From assembly GCF_028453695.1 (NCBI RefSeq), contig NC_135779.1, positions 12,288,831 to 12,352,830 of the forward strand: a stretch of DNA of 64,000 nucleotides, written 5' to 3'. A model generated the notes under the pieces. It had not been told where the DNA came from and searched no databases. It was given only the letters and a program-made list of their open reading frames with translations. The stretch comes from Augochlora pura (Eukaryota > Arthropoda > Insecta > Hymenoptera > Halictidae). The position numbers and the translations under genes were made by a program. This document shows, one piece after another, positions 26,221 through 39,180 of this stretch (position 1 is the stretch's first letter; every line of letters starts with the position of its first letter).

Positions 26221-27610
26221 GGAAATTCCGAAAGATCTGTAACTGAAACTTCAAAACTTGACATTTTCAAAGGATTCTGTAAAACGGTTCTTGGGGTGAA
26301 AACAACCCCGCAAGGATATTACAAAGTTCTTTATTATCATCAATGTTCCCAAAACGGCATAAGATATTTCAAAATGATTACAAATGCTTCACTGTAATTT
26401 GTGATCTATAATGTAGTTGTAAGTATTTGAAAATAAAAGCTTTTGTTTGAATTTTTCAACAGGTCAATTTTAGTGAGATTTATGTACAAGATTATTTTCT
26501 TTTTTAATTATAGAGCTAATTCTTTGGTTGTGATCATAATCATCTAGAGGATGAGATTAGTTCTCTCACTTTAACCATGCAATTTTATCTACAGCTATTA
26601 CTTCAGATATTTTTTAAAATAAAAATAATACCTATATTTATTATTGGTCTATATTGTACGTGAAAGAGTTAAGTAATTATAAATATGAACAGTATATTCT
26701 GATGTATGGTACGTATGTATACGTAGCAAATCATACGTTTGCAATTACTAAAGTGAGATTTAAAAATACAAAATTTAAAGGAAATTCAATATACATATGA
26801 AAATATACGAATACTACACGATTATATGCACTTTAGTATTAGTATAAATATGAAAGAGATACTTATAACTGTGAATTTATAAAATGTATCACAAACACGT
26901 AAGCTGGAAACCATCGTAAATCTAAGCTTTGTAGGTAAAAATTATAAGGAATATATATATAAATACATATTTCTAAGTTTTAGATCTTTACTTGTAGCAT
27001 AAACTCTAAAATTTTGGAACTTGTTTCGGATTTTCCTCTTTCACAGCAGGTAGGGAGAAACTTTACCGCGTTCGCAGATATATCAAACAGCTGAGACCGT
27101 GAAGTTTGATTTCCCGAAATTTTTATTCCCCGCAGTTTACCAACCAGCAGGAATTCGAGGGTGAGTATTTGTTCCGAGAGAAGGGAGTCGGTTTTCCAGG
27201 CAATCGAGAAATCCGCGAAGCTTCGCGTCTCCTCTCGACGAGAGCAGAGGTGGGGTGAAAAGACCTTTTAGCCTATTTAACGAAGCATAACACAGATTCA
27301 CGCCCTTAACCTGAATTTTTTCCTGCAATTACCTTTCAAGCTGCAGGTCGATATGGAACCGGAAAGAGTCCTGGCGTGATTGGTCACGGCCAGCAGCAAA
27401 GGTGTGGCCGTGATGAAGCTCCTCGACTTCGGCACGAACTCCTTTTGCACCGCGTAGCTACGCGTTCGTCGCCGAAAAATCGGCGAGTCGAGGAAGCTCT
27501 CGTCGTACTGCGGCATTCTTACGATGGTGTCTCGATTAAACAACTCGAAATTCTTTCATTTGCACAGTCCTGTCCAATCAGCGTCATCTGACACGGTCCT
27601 TCTGGTATTG
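26221..27610. other. AT-rich DNA then a CpG-richer block (27,030-27,600)
   Basis: Overlapping frames on both strands at 27,137-27,591 have no recognised product. Confidence 0.5.
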
Positions 27611-28080
27611 CCTTCTTCTTCATTTCGCACTTTCATCGAAACATATTGTAAGAACCCAATGTTTGTAACACTAGCGGTGTCTTCGCAGATTGTTCACTGA
27701 ACGTGTTGATTTTTATCAGATTTCTCACTAAAGGCGTTGATTTTTATGAGATCTCTCACTGAAACTGTTGATTTGCAGCTGAGTTAAATTTAATTTAAAT
27801 CTGCAGTCACGACGAATTCAAGTATCCTTTCTGATTCAGGCTTCAATAAGAAATGCAATAACGTTCGTTACGTAATTATATGTCTTTCTTCTTCATGTTG
27901 TACTTTCACGGACACAATTAATCTGGGTTGAATATTCTTAGTTATTGTTATTAATAAGAGTTTCCACTAATAACATTGATTATCATCTGTAACCACGTCG
28001 ACTTAAGTCTCATTTTAGATTTAGATACGAATGAAAGATGTAATAACGTTTGAAACTGTGTGAAACTGTGCGAAACTGTT
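27611..28080. repeat. Diverged tandem duplication, period about 273 bp
   Basis: The unit starting at 27,611 (CCTTCTTCTTCAT) is repeated from 27,884 (CTTTCTTCTTCAT). Order is kept throughout: an ACTTTCA block, the GTTGATTT or ATTGATTA block, an ATCTG...CACG block, and an ATAACGTT block (27,859 and 28,042). The second copy ends in three 10-bp GAAACTGTGT-like repeats (28,052-28,080). Confidence 0.7.
27693..27785. repeat. 31-bp tandem repeat, three units
   Basis: Units start at 27,693, 27,724 and 27,755. Each carries a TCACTRAA block, then GTTGATTT. The array lies inside a larger tandem duplication (27,611-28,080). Confidence 0.8.
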
Positions 28081-28137
28081 TGGGGACGGTAAAATTTTGT
28101 TCAGATGTTGCTGAGAGGCTCTAACAATTTGGAAATC

Positions 28138-28200
28138 AATTCTGTATTGTATAATATAATATCAATAGTAATCATTTTAAATATTTGTAATTTACTAAGA
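28138..28200 (+). repeat. Short dispersed repeat, copy 1 of a pair
   Basis: TGTATTGTATAATATAA, an ATC.ATAG block and a TATTTGNAATTTACT block occur here and again at 32,538-32,596 in the same order. Confidence 0.6.
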
Positions 28201-30044
28201 TCTCATTAATTCGTTCAAGGAAAACACTACAACGAACTTCTTTATAATTGTTATAATTGATTCCTAAAATATTAATAAACTAAATTTATGGTATGTACAT
28301 TTGCATGTTCTTATATTTATTTCATTTCATATTAAATAAATCCTATTTTATGTGAAATCATTGTATTCGGTAATAAGCTGTTACTGAATATTACATTAAT
28401 CGTTACTAATACCTGTGCTGTAGATTTGGTAATTATATTCGATAATATAAATATCAATGTCAATCATTGTATCCTGTAACGAACGCGGTTCTACAACGAA
28501 TTAATTTGGTATATCTCTCTGTAATTTGGTATTACGTTATACAATAGCCAAAGACAATTCTGAATTGAATGCGTGCAATTTTACAAAACACGCAATTATA
28601 ACAATTTAATCAAAGTAAACCTGTTCTCAATAATACAATATGCAATGACTGTGCATTAGATTTTAGCAGTAACTTTGAATATTTGATACTACTTGTGCTA
28701 CCCCTTAGCAAATCATTATAACAACTTACATATTAATCCAGAATTTTTTCGTAAACACTTTTATAAGTCATCGTTATGAAGCACAACATCGTCGCTTGAA
28801 AATGAATAACCGCAATAAGCTGACAATTTTACAGCATTCCGTTTCGTTAACTTTTCGTAGTACTTTTACATTCACATTACATAAAATTAAATAACGAAGT
28901 AATTAATTCACCAATGTTTTAAATTATCCTCAGGTGGTGCAATCCAAAACAAAATAAGGTATAAAGTATAAATAAATCGAATTATCCTGAATGTTGCAAT
29001 TATATAATGATTGTATAATACGGATTTATATCGCGAGGTTCTGAATTACATCACTTCCCATTTAAAAGACATAACTGTATAACTGATCATCGTTCGACCT
29101 CCGATCATAATCAACAAGTTCACTGTACTGACAGAGTCCAATGGCGCTTAAAAACCATAGCTTCTTTCTTAAACTAAATTACTTCGGTAAAGTAATATAA
29201 AGAGTTCACACTAATTAGACAGATTGTATACCCCATAGTAAATCGCATTTCGTAAATCAGAATCGCGTGGAAATTTTCTAATCTCTTGAAACAAAGAATA
29301 TTAGGCCGCTTGACCCAATTATAAAAAGAATTTATTCCATTTTAAATAGTGTACAAATACTTTTTACAGCGACTCTACTTGTTTTCGTATTATTTTTCAT
29401 TCGACGAGGAAAAATATCATCGACCCTCGATCAAGAACGTTCGGATAAACAATAGATGGAACACAGACACTCGATCTTTTCACTTTCAAAAAATATCGCG
29501 CGATATCGAATGATGGCAAGGCCATCGTTGACCGCTATCGAAAATCGTATTATGAACCGCGGAACACGTGTAACCGCGCATGATCTCATAGACAGTAAAT
29601 TTAGCGAGCGATTACCAGACCGCGCGGTAAACAGATAACACTGGTTGACGGTCGACTATTTGTTGAACTTTAATTCCAGCCTGACAAACTGGTCCGCGCG
29701 TAATAAATGATACACAATGTAATTACGTTATCGCGTTAGCTGCTACGATGAAAAATTGCCTTCGGTACAATTAGCGGGTTATATGGCGAAATCATGGGTC
29801 TTTAATGGCTTCTGAAAAAAAAAACTGGCCGAACAGCGTCCTCTTTCAGAAAACTTCCCTCTGTTGTGAAATTTTAACTATCATTCATCATAACTGGACT
29901 GCGAGTTTTATGCACTTGTGAGAAAAAATGAGTAAAAGAAATGTAGAACTGCAGAAAGTTTCAAGGAATTTAAAAGTGTCGCATTATTCTCAACTTTGCC
30001 GTCTTATCCCGAGCAACTTGAATCTCTCTTGACATTATTTTGCA
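28201..30044. other. AT-rich DNA with a small CpG-richer block at 29,450-29,700
   Basis: No gene is recognised. Confidence 0.5.
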
Positions 30045-30090
30045 ATTACTCTTGCAATTCTGCGCAAAGACCCGCGGTCTAATCATAAAA
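30045..30090 (+). repeat. Dispersed CAAAGATCCGCAGTCTA motif, copy 3
   Basis: CTTGCAATTCTGCGCAAAGA is followed by CCCGCGGTCTAAT. The spacer between the TTGCAA block and the core is shorter than in other copies. Confidence 0.6.
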
Positions 30091-31247
30091 ACGATTTCAA
30101 AGGTTTCAAAGATTCATTTATGGCACTGTTCGTTCGTGTTCTCTGAGAATATAATTTTTAAATTAAGAAAGTTCGTTTGAACTTTCTGCATGAACAGTAG
30201 GCGGTAATTAAAAAATAGATAAGAACGTCATGTTGCACGATGTCAAAAGAAGGTAGAAGAGTTTCTCGTACACAACTGTAGACAATATAGTCAGTTTGCT
30301 ACCAGGAATAGCAATTGATCGATGCTGTTAAAGTGATCGATCGTGAAATTGCGGATACGAAATGCACGGTTATTTCGATTATGCGAAACCGATGACAGTG
30401 CGCCTAAAATAACACAGCACGATACGTTTAGCGGCCTCGAGTATTATACCAAAGTAGAGTACCGAGACATAGACCGCTTCCAGGATATCTATTTTAATGC
30501 GGTGGACGTTCCGTTACATTTTCTATCGCTTCCGTGTCTTTTACACAGTATTATAAGCACAGAATTCAGTACCATAAGCACTTCGCACTGTCCTTCGATA
30601 ATTAAATGTCTAATCGCACTGGGAACCAATGCTGTGGCACTGAAAAAACTTTTGTATGGCGCGAAACTCGTCGAATACTAGTTTCAAGGAACACGTATTG
30701 AATTGATGAATCGAACGATAAGTGACCAATACAAACGCTAGAGCTGATTTCTGTCGCGCTCACATTTAAGTTGTTGTAACAGTCCGATTTTGATTTTAAT
30801 TGGATGAATAATGTGCATTTATTAACTTTTACTTATCCTTTGCCATTTTTAGAGTGCATAAAAAAGATATAAACTTTTTACAACTGTCAAATAAATTTTT
30901 CTAAGTAACCTACAATGGCTAAGAAATTTTATTTTTGCATCTTAAATAAACATAATTTAATATTGACAATTAATCTAATGATATAATTTTTGTGTTAATA
31001 AAGTCACAGTTAAAAGAGAATTTCCTTGTCGCATATCTCAAGAGTCCTCGCAATGATTAACTTTCAGAGTGGTCTACTACACGTCTTTGCAATTTAATTA
31101 CACAGTGCAGATACTTCAGATCGAAATTAACCGAAGCAGATACTAAATTAATGAGTCGCTTACTTTTTCCAATTAGAAGATTGACTCTTTACTTAATTAC
31201 TCAGTCTCATTCGAAACTTAAGGGAACATCGGACCAGTAAAACGTTT
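30091..31247. other. Mixed DNA with one 112-codon frame
   Basis: The plus frame 30,343-30,681 starts with GTG, not ATG, and has no recognised domain or splice context. A hairpin AGAAAGTTC-GTTT-GAACTTTCT lies at 30,166-30,187. Confidence 0.45.
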
Positions 31248-31430
31248 CATTGTAATTTTAATTCAGTTACACTGTAATTCGTAATTTTAATGTAATCACA
31301 CAGTAATTCGTAATCATTTTAATTTATTGCAACTGTAATTTATAACTACTTAACATTTGGTAATTGTACTTCAATTGCAATTACAAATTATATTGTAATT
31401 TAGTTGAATGAGTAATTCAGTTATAATTCT
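31248..31430. repeat. Degenerate GTAATTCGTAAT low-complexity tract
   Basis: TGTAATT recurs many times, often as CTGTAATTCGTAATTTT. The tract looks like a decayed simple repeat. Confidence 0.6.
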
Positions 31431-32537
31431 GCATAACTCTGGTTCAAAGAAGACCATTCCAGAAAAATGTGCAATTGTCAGATCATAACATTGTAAATCG
31501 CGGACGCGTGTCCTAGGATCTTTTGAAAGCTGAAAGCACGCCAGATCATTCGAATAAATCACAATGTTTGCAAACGTTTAAAGAGGAATTCGACGAGATG
31601 AAGGCAGCGAGCATACCTACTATGCGCTGACAAAAATGCATCGGCCAAGAAATAAGGTGGGTCAAAGAAGCAGGACTTCTCGAAGGCCCTATCGGTTTGT
31701 TGAACAAACGATTCGCGATTACTGGAGCGGGAAGTCTCTTCTCTGCCTTCGACCACCTACTATGGCTCCACGTCGCTTTTACTACTTTCGGAACAACACG
31801 ACGTGCAAGTATAATTCGATAGCAGACCAGGAGGTCAATCGTGTAACTCGTTCCACGGTGGATTGAACACGAGGACCAGGTTTTTCTGGCTTGTTTGCTC
31901 GATCACTAAAATTATCGAGTTTTCTGAAAATATTTATACACACTTGCCGGTTACTTGCCGCCTTTGTCGAAGAAATGAAACGTGGCCTCACCGGGCCGAC
32001 GGATCGAATGAAAGCGACCGATGAACACCGAAAAACACATGCGCGCTGCCTAAACGTGATACAGAGTTCACTGAAACGTAAGGCGATACAGATTGATTTT
32101 TCGCGACCGTTTATTGGCTTCAGAGAGAATGTTATATGCCGGAAAAAGATTCTGACGTCGATTCGTGTCTACGATTTATTCTAATCTATGCATTATTAAA
32201 CGAATTTTACTTGTACATTTGAAATTTTTATTTGCGTCTGTTTATGGCGAAGTTGTCCAGCAGAATCGAAATAATTGAATCATTTTGATATGAAAAAAGA
32301 AAATTATTTATAATAAAGTATTATATATTTACTTGAGTATTTCATAATAATAATTAATCTTTGAAAACTATAATCTTGAATGAGATACAAACATTTCTAC
32401 ATTTAAGACTTCTATTTGTGTTCATTTATAGGGAAACTATTAAAATTATTAATAGAGGGTAAAAAATTATTATAATTATTAAACTTATGGTCGTACAATT
32501 GATCTTACACATTAGCTTGCCTTTTTTCAAGTAAATT
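31431..32537. other. CpG-richer block then AT-rich DNA
   Basis: Frames of 60-97 codons on both strands (31,371-32,184) overlap each other and carry no recognised motif. Confidence 0.45.
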
Positions 32538-32596
32538 TTGTATTGTATAATATAACATCGATAGAAATTATTTTAATTATTTGCAATTTACTGAAA
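32538..32596 (+). repeat. Short dispersed repeat, copy 2 of a pair
   Basis: TGTATTGTATAATATAA and TATTTGCAATTTACTGAAAA repeat the order seen at 28,138-28,200, with few substitutions over about 60 bp. Confidence 0.6.
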
Positions 32597-35310
32597 AAGA
32601 TAATTTCGTAGAAAAATATACGAATTGAGTCCGACCCGTCTATTATCCATTAGCAGATAGAATAAATCAAGCGTCCGTAACAGAAATAATTCCTTCGATG
32701 ATTGTCTAATCCCCGTAACAAATCAGCTATTAGAAAACACGTATCAATTACACTTGAGGTATAAAGAAAATCGTGCTCGAACAATTTCTTATTAATTATT
32801 GGGTTCGACGGCACGGTTTCCGCGCGATCCCAGTTATTTAGCATACACCAGCGACCTTGTAATCATGCAAATCCACAGGAATTTTGTACCCGTCCGAGGT
32901 TCCCTGATTAATAATAATTAACACTGATGAACTTGCGACCCAGTTACGTTCGACTTCCTGTCGGTCGCAAGGCGGTGCGCGTTATTTTCGGTGTCCGATA
33001 GGGCAGAAGCGAGATTTAAGAAACGTTCACGCGTTCACCAGTTGCACGTCGAAAACCACCACGTACTAGTCGATTTGTATTACTTCGCGAATGAAAATGA
33101 TTACCGAGCGTCTGATATCAACCAAACCAAAAACAAGGAAATTGGGATCTATTACAGTGAATTGCACCATAGATCTTTCGCATGCTAAAAATTCTAGCGA
33201 GTCTAATCTGAGATTAGTATCACTTAACGTATTAAAACCTGATAAACATATTTCAGTTCTTGGCAGGTAACAGTTTGTTAATTACTTCTTATACTATATA
33301 TCATCGATAACAATTTAATATCTCTATTCATTATTATTGGTTTCTTTATCAGCAATCTAATAAAATTTGTGATAGGACCTGATGTTACACATATACATGA
33401 ATAGATTTCCATCTTTTTTTTTCTCTCGTAAATACGTTGTACTGCAAGCGCCTTGCTTAATTTAAATTATTAGCGATTTTATGATCATTTAAAATTATTT
33501 ATCGCAGCTAATGCCACATTTTGACTGCCGCATCAACTACATGCGGTTGACAGAATAATTTGCTCAAATTAGAAAATTCGTTTTTACATTAATCTGTTGT
33601 ATCCTTCCAGTTTTGCTAGGATTTCCGGAGGATGACAGTATTGCAAAGGAAATTGTCATATAACTTGACTTATCAATTTCAATTTGATTAACCCCCCAAC
33701 GTTGAGAACACATAAGAGAAGCTAGTTGTGCCCAATATAGTTTAATGCAATTATACCATATAATAATAAATAATATCTTATAATTTTTTATACGATTAAT
33801 ATTTATGTTAATATTATTATTACTCGTATTAATGTTTTTCTATAATAAGATTAATTTCACAAGAATAGAAGTGTTTGCCGCCGTTGAGGATTTAAATAAA
33901 ATATTTTAATTTTATGAAACTTTTGAGGTCATTGACATTATAATCAAAGCATTAAACACGAAATAACTGTCTTAAGATTTTTCTTACAGCCTCAATCCCC
34001 CGAGCGATATTCTCGTTTGTGTCTCTCATCTACAACAACCCTGTACAAGCTAATTCAAGACATTAGATAAAATGACTGATTATTCGCCACTTCGACGAAC
34101 AATCGACGCAGCCAGTGGAAATAAATGGCGACGTGACGGACGACTTCACCTCCGAAAATAAATGGCATGCGTGCGTAACATTTTATCACTGTTCGTTTCT
34201 CAGCCCCCGTATGATTTACCAACCCCCTATTTTCCGTGCAACCGGTCCACATCGAAAATAATACCGAAGGCAATCACGGTACCGCGCACGTTCACTTATT
34301 TTCATATCGATCGTCATTGCGTGGACGCAACAGATAACAAGCAAAAACGCGGGAAAAAGAGGGGGGAAGGGGTTCGTTACGAAATTCCGCGCGTTGCGTA
34401 ATTAAACTTCACGGGCCGAGGAGCAAAATATTTAATAAACGTGAATCGTAATTAAACAACGCGTCCAGGTTCTTTATTTGTGGTTCCTGCGTGCTTCGGG
34501 CTATCCATTTTTAAATTTAACAAGCCCGGCGAACTTTACCGCGGGAACGTGTTCCGCCGTTTTCTTTTTGTAGATTTTGCTGTTGCAAGGATGCGGCTTC
34601 CGGTCCGTGGGGTAACTACGAACCCCACCATGAAATATCTACGAACCGATGCGGTTCCTGGGATCGTACAAACGTCACGAATATCTTTAAATCAAATATA
34701 GTCCCGATGGTTTGGAAACGGACGGCTATCGGAAAATGATAAAAGAGAAAGGAAACGTGGAACAACTATGGTTGCCTTGCGGGCAGAGCCAACTTCATAA
34801 TTTGATATCGGATGTTTCCTTGAATGGTTTTATGGCTTCGACCTCGATTTTTGTTACGGCAATTAATTTTTAATGTACATACGAGGCGTTAGTATTCAAA
34901 ATAAGAACCAATTTTCTCGTCACTCGGGTATCGAATCCTTATTTTTATACTTTTATTGGATTATCACTGTGATTCAAGTAACGATTACTAGTCTACAGTT
35001 CTTTTTACATTTATGGGATGTGCAAATTATTAAAATGTAAGGAAACGTATGAATTAACGAGGTCTAAGAGCATCTTTATTTTTTCTAAATTCTAAACTTT
35101 ATAAAATTGTGTGTAAAAATGAGAATATGCATAAACATCATCAATCTAACGATTATACAATATAATTTAAAATATGATTTGTTTGAAATATATTTGGTTT
35201 ACTCAAAGCGATCAACAAATTAAAAATTATTATAATGCTGAAATGTTAATATATAAATTCCAACTTATTAGAATTATTAAAGAAATGAAGATTTAAATTG
35301 GCTCGTTTGT
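32597..35310. other. Alternating AT-rich DNA and CpG-rich blocks (32,870-33,190; 34,000-34,830)
   Basis: The second block holds GCGTAATTAAAC twice in related form (about 34,396 and 34,449). No gene is recognised. Confidence 0.45.
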
Positions 35311-35366
35311 CTTGCAATTGATGCAAAAATAATTGTATTTTACATAAAGATCCGCAGTCTATTTAT
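35311..35366 (+). repeat. Dispersed CAAAGATCCGCAGTCTA motif, copy 4 (most complete)
   Basis: TTGCAATTGATGCAAAAATA is followed by TATTTTACATAAAGATCCG and CAGTCTATTTATA. This copy best shows the full unit of about 55 bp. Confidence 0.7.
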
Positions 35367-37540
35367 AGGGTATGAATAAATAAATATTGATATCATCAAT
35401 ATTTATGATTTTCTTTCGATATATTAACCAATTTCCCAATAAACGAGAAACACCCCTTAAATTGTTCTACCTTTTTAAAACTCTTGAATTATGCATCAGC
35501 ACATTCGATATATTAATTTCGCTTGACTGTAGTTTGATTACAAAACTAGAGTTACTCTTAAATTATTCATTGCCGCACTCGACGCATTAATAACTTGTAC
35601 GATTGCAAGACCGAAGTAATTTGTTGTGTCAAGACATTAGTGGTGTCTACATCGAAATGCTAGTTGCCGTCGAAGGTAGCACGGATGAGATAACCGGAGA
35701 AATATTTCTGGAAGCCACGGTGCGATTTGATCAGCGATATTTTCTATGAGCCGTTCGCGAGAATCGGACTGCGGAAAATCCTGCGCGGGGGTTAACACGC
35801 GTCGTCTAACTTCTGTTCCGCTAACTAATCGGGCCTTGATCGCTTACTACGCAGCGTCTATGTTCCGTTTGCTCCAGATCGGCGGACGTGTCGCGATCTA
35901 GGTCGTTAAAGAGATCTTTTAATCTCCAACTGGCAAAAAACCGCGATCGGTCCGAGGGAATGAAACGATGGACGACTGTGTTGCCATCAAAAGTACGCGT
36001 CATCGACTAATACGCTTTCAATTTCAATTCGCCGACGTAATGACTTCCAAATACCCATCTACAACACGTAAATCGATTTAAGCAATGACAATCAGTATTT
36101 TACAATAAAAATATCAAGGACAATTAAAAAATAAAGGATATTTTACAATGGAAGTGTCAAGTCGACGTTCAGTATTTAACCCTTACAGTACAGAACAACA
36201 ATATAACATGGCTACATATATGCTGGCTACATTTGGAGAATTTACTGTGCTCCTTCATGAATTTTCTAATTGTAGTTTTTAACAAAATTTGTGACACTTT
36301 TCTTCAAACCTAACCAAATTATATGAACTTGGCTCAGTTTTATTTACTCCTATTAAATGTACGCAGAGTTAGACTTCATTTGAGTAAATTAATCGTTATT
36401 TGGATGTTTAAATAAAAGACAACAATAATGAATTATTATTTATATTTATCTAAAAAAATTATTTAAAACAAGAAAATTTATTTCAAATTTATAAATACAA
36501 ATTTAATTGATACTCATTAATTATCATTTAATTGCTTATTATTTATCATTTGTATTAAGAGAGTCGCAAGTTTTTCCGTAATAATAAATGCAAATTAATA
36601 TTTATTATACGATGAACCAAAAAGAAAACTGAAATTACTTATTATTTGTTCTTCGCCTAAATTCTGATGGAAGATAATAGTTTATTTGCAAACCTAATGT
36701 ACAGAATATCCATTGTATAATATAAGATAAAATAATAAATAAATTATTTATGGAATTATTTAAAGGACTTTCGAATTAAATACAAAATTTAATTATTATT
36801 TACAGATGAAATATTGATTGAATTTATTGTCTATTATTTCAAGTACAATTTACCCGATTTTTACAACATTTCCGGCCGGTACTAAAAGGTTTATCGTAAA
36901 AGTGTAACGTTTGGTGCAAAACCGAGCAACATCTCGTGTCACGTGCATATAGATTTCTCCATACAATATTATTGAGAACGGTTTACTAAGCGATAACATG
37001 TATCAGGTCAAATAATGGATCGCTTGCCATTGACAAAACGGTAACTCCGATCAATTATGACACAATAACGTTATCTCTCGCTAGTTCCAGCTCTGTATTA
37101 TTCAAAGATTCAGTAACTCACAGATTGATTATCACAGACGCTATGCAATGACTAGCTGTATAATTTTACACGTTACGTGATTCATAATTCCTCGGCTTTC
37201 GTTTCTCCGTTTTTGCCGCTACACTTAGTCTGTGAATTACTAAATCGCTGAACACGGTGCACTCGTTTTCACTCGATTTCCACTTACAAACCTAATACTT
37301 CCTATGGATTCATTCACGACTGATCATTAACACTGTGAATCTTGTTCGGAAGCATCGAAAACAAATGCAGTTTTAAATCAACGTCCAATTTAGATAAAAA
37401 TCTTCGTAAATATTTACAGATCCATCACACTGTTAACGATCTTAAAAAACTGAAACACCAACAGGTCCACTGTTCACTGGACTCCTAGGTCAATGCGTAT
37501 CACTGGATACTTCAGATCTTATCACTCGAAACAGTAATGT
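35367..37540. other. AT-rich DNA with a CpG-rich block at 35,600-36,010
   Basis: No gene is recognised. At 36,420-36,860 the sequence is very AT-rich, with many ATTTATT words. Confidence 0.5.
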
Positions 37541-38230
37541 CATCCCGATCGCAACGAGATTCGAACACAGCTATACACAGAGACAACATCAGACCCTGCA
37601 GGAAACCGAGTCAAGTCGATGAAATAACCGATTCTCCGACCTATCGGATCCACTTTGCGTGGTAGCCGGAGAACTCGCGCTTCGGAAGAACTTTCGGAAC
37701 CGTGGTCCGTGGGAGACAAGTCCTCCCGATCACCAGAGTCACCGATCGATTAAGAGCACTGCGCGCACGAGAAGGTGGCTAACTCGGATCGATCGCGGTC
37801 CATTAAACGAGTCAACGTCGTGTTTGTTCACGAAGGAGCCGGGCTCGCGAAGAAAAATTAGCAACGGTTACCCGACGGTTCCCGACGGTGGCCACGACGC
37901 GGCGGAACGGTGTCTAAACGAGCGGCTGGCTGGTCTACGGAGACCACCGAGCGTAAATCTGGTCCATACGGATCGAGTTCCAAGCAGGTCCCGCGCGTCT
38001 AACGCGTGCACGCCGGACAGAAGCGGCTAGCTCGCGGATCGGAGGTGAACTGTTGTTGCTCGTGGACCGTCCACTGCAGAATCGGCCGGTGATATCTGTG
38101 ACTTTGGCCGGGAAAGAAGGCTCGCTTGTCTATTTTAACGGGTCAGAGAGAGGAGCAGGCCAGCAAAAGTTTGCGAGAGAGGAGAACGTCCATTGGAGTA
38201 GGAGAGATAGGTGGTAGCTAGCGGGCAGAG
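37541..38230. other. CpG-rich island next to the probable 2.3-kb element
   Basis: A 123-codon plus frame (37,659-38,030) is Arg/Ser-rich, as CpG-rich DNA tends to encode. I see no domain or splice site, and it may be an unrecognised 5' exon or a regulatory island. Confidence 0.45.
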
Positions 38231-38629
38231 ATACAGGGTGTCCCAGCTTACGTGACCCTGCGAACCTCGATTACTTTCGATCGTGTCTACGATATGTTAA
38301 TATTCGGAGGCAAGCATCCAGTGAACCGTTCAGACAAAGATGATTTTCGTAAATTTTTTTAGAACATGAACATCGATGAAAGTTTTTCCGACCTTCCATG
38401 CATACAATGATGTGCAATTATTCTGTGGTTACAAAGAATAACGCCGCATGATTTCACTTTCGAGATATTGTCGCTTAAAGTTCCGATTTACATTTCGTGT
38501 TTGAAATTTCAAAAGTCCTATATTCTACAGCTGAGTTGATGCGTGAACTAAAATTTTTGATATTGTGACATGTGGCGTCATTCACTACAACCACAGAATG
38601 AGAGTCTCAAAGCAACTTTTACATTGTTA

Positions 38630-38751
38630 TTTATATCTAAACGAAAGCTTAACAAGATATCATATTTGTATATTTCTATTTCCTGTTATTCCTAATATAG
38701 AAATATAGAAATATCATGATTTGTTAAGCATTCGTTTAAATACCACAAGTG
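38630..38751. repeat. Long imperfect hairpin (about 50-bp arms)
   Basis: The left arm contains TAAACGAAAGCTTAACAA and the right arm, reverse-complemented, contains TAAACGAATGCTTAACAA. Both continue through ATATTT and TATTTCTAT blocks to a loop of roughly 12-14 nt around 38,686. Confidence 0.75.
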
Positions 38752-38803
38752 ACATTTTTGGTGAATAATTATAGACTAATATATTATTCACAACACTGTA
38801 TCC

Positions 38804-38860
38804 TTCGCAACTAGTTTAAAACATTTCTATTTTGCACAAAGATCCGCTGTCTAATTTATA
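38804..38860 (+). repeat. Dispersed CAAAGATCCGCAGTCTA motif, copy 5
   Basis: TTCGCAACTAG is followed by TATTTTGCACAAAGATCCGC and TGTCTAATTTATA. It lies within the probable 2.3-kb element. Confidence 0.7.
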
Positions 38861-39180
38861 ATACATGCTTGGGTAACTAAAGTTTATGAAAAGATTTCTT
38901 ATCGAAACATTTTTATAATTTTAGTTGCCAGATTTTAGAATAAGTTTATTATGAAATGTACTCTTCTCCAAATTAGTCGATCGATTTATTTTTAAGTTAT
39001 AATTTTTAAAAATGCTCGGGACACGATAATAGCTGTTTCCGATATGTATTTAAAGAATCATTTAGGTATCCTACAATCGCGTAATATTTGTAGCACTCAA
39101 ATTTTATTTGACACTCCATTCATCACCCTAAACTGTTGTATACGGTTAGAACCTTAATTTAGGTAGTTCGATGATCTTTT

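Noticed and set aside
37659..38030. 123-codon Arg/Ser-rich ORF
   Set aside because: CpG-rich DNA gives such frames by composition; no domain or splice signals were seen.
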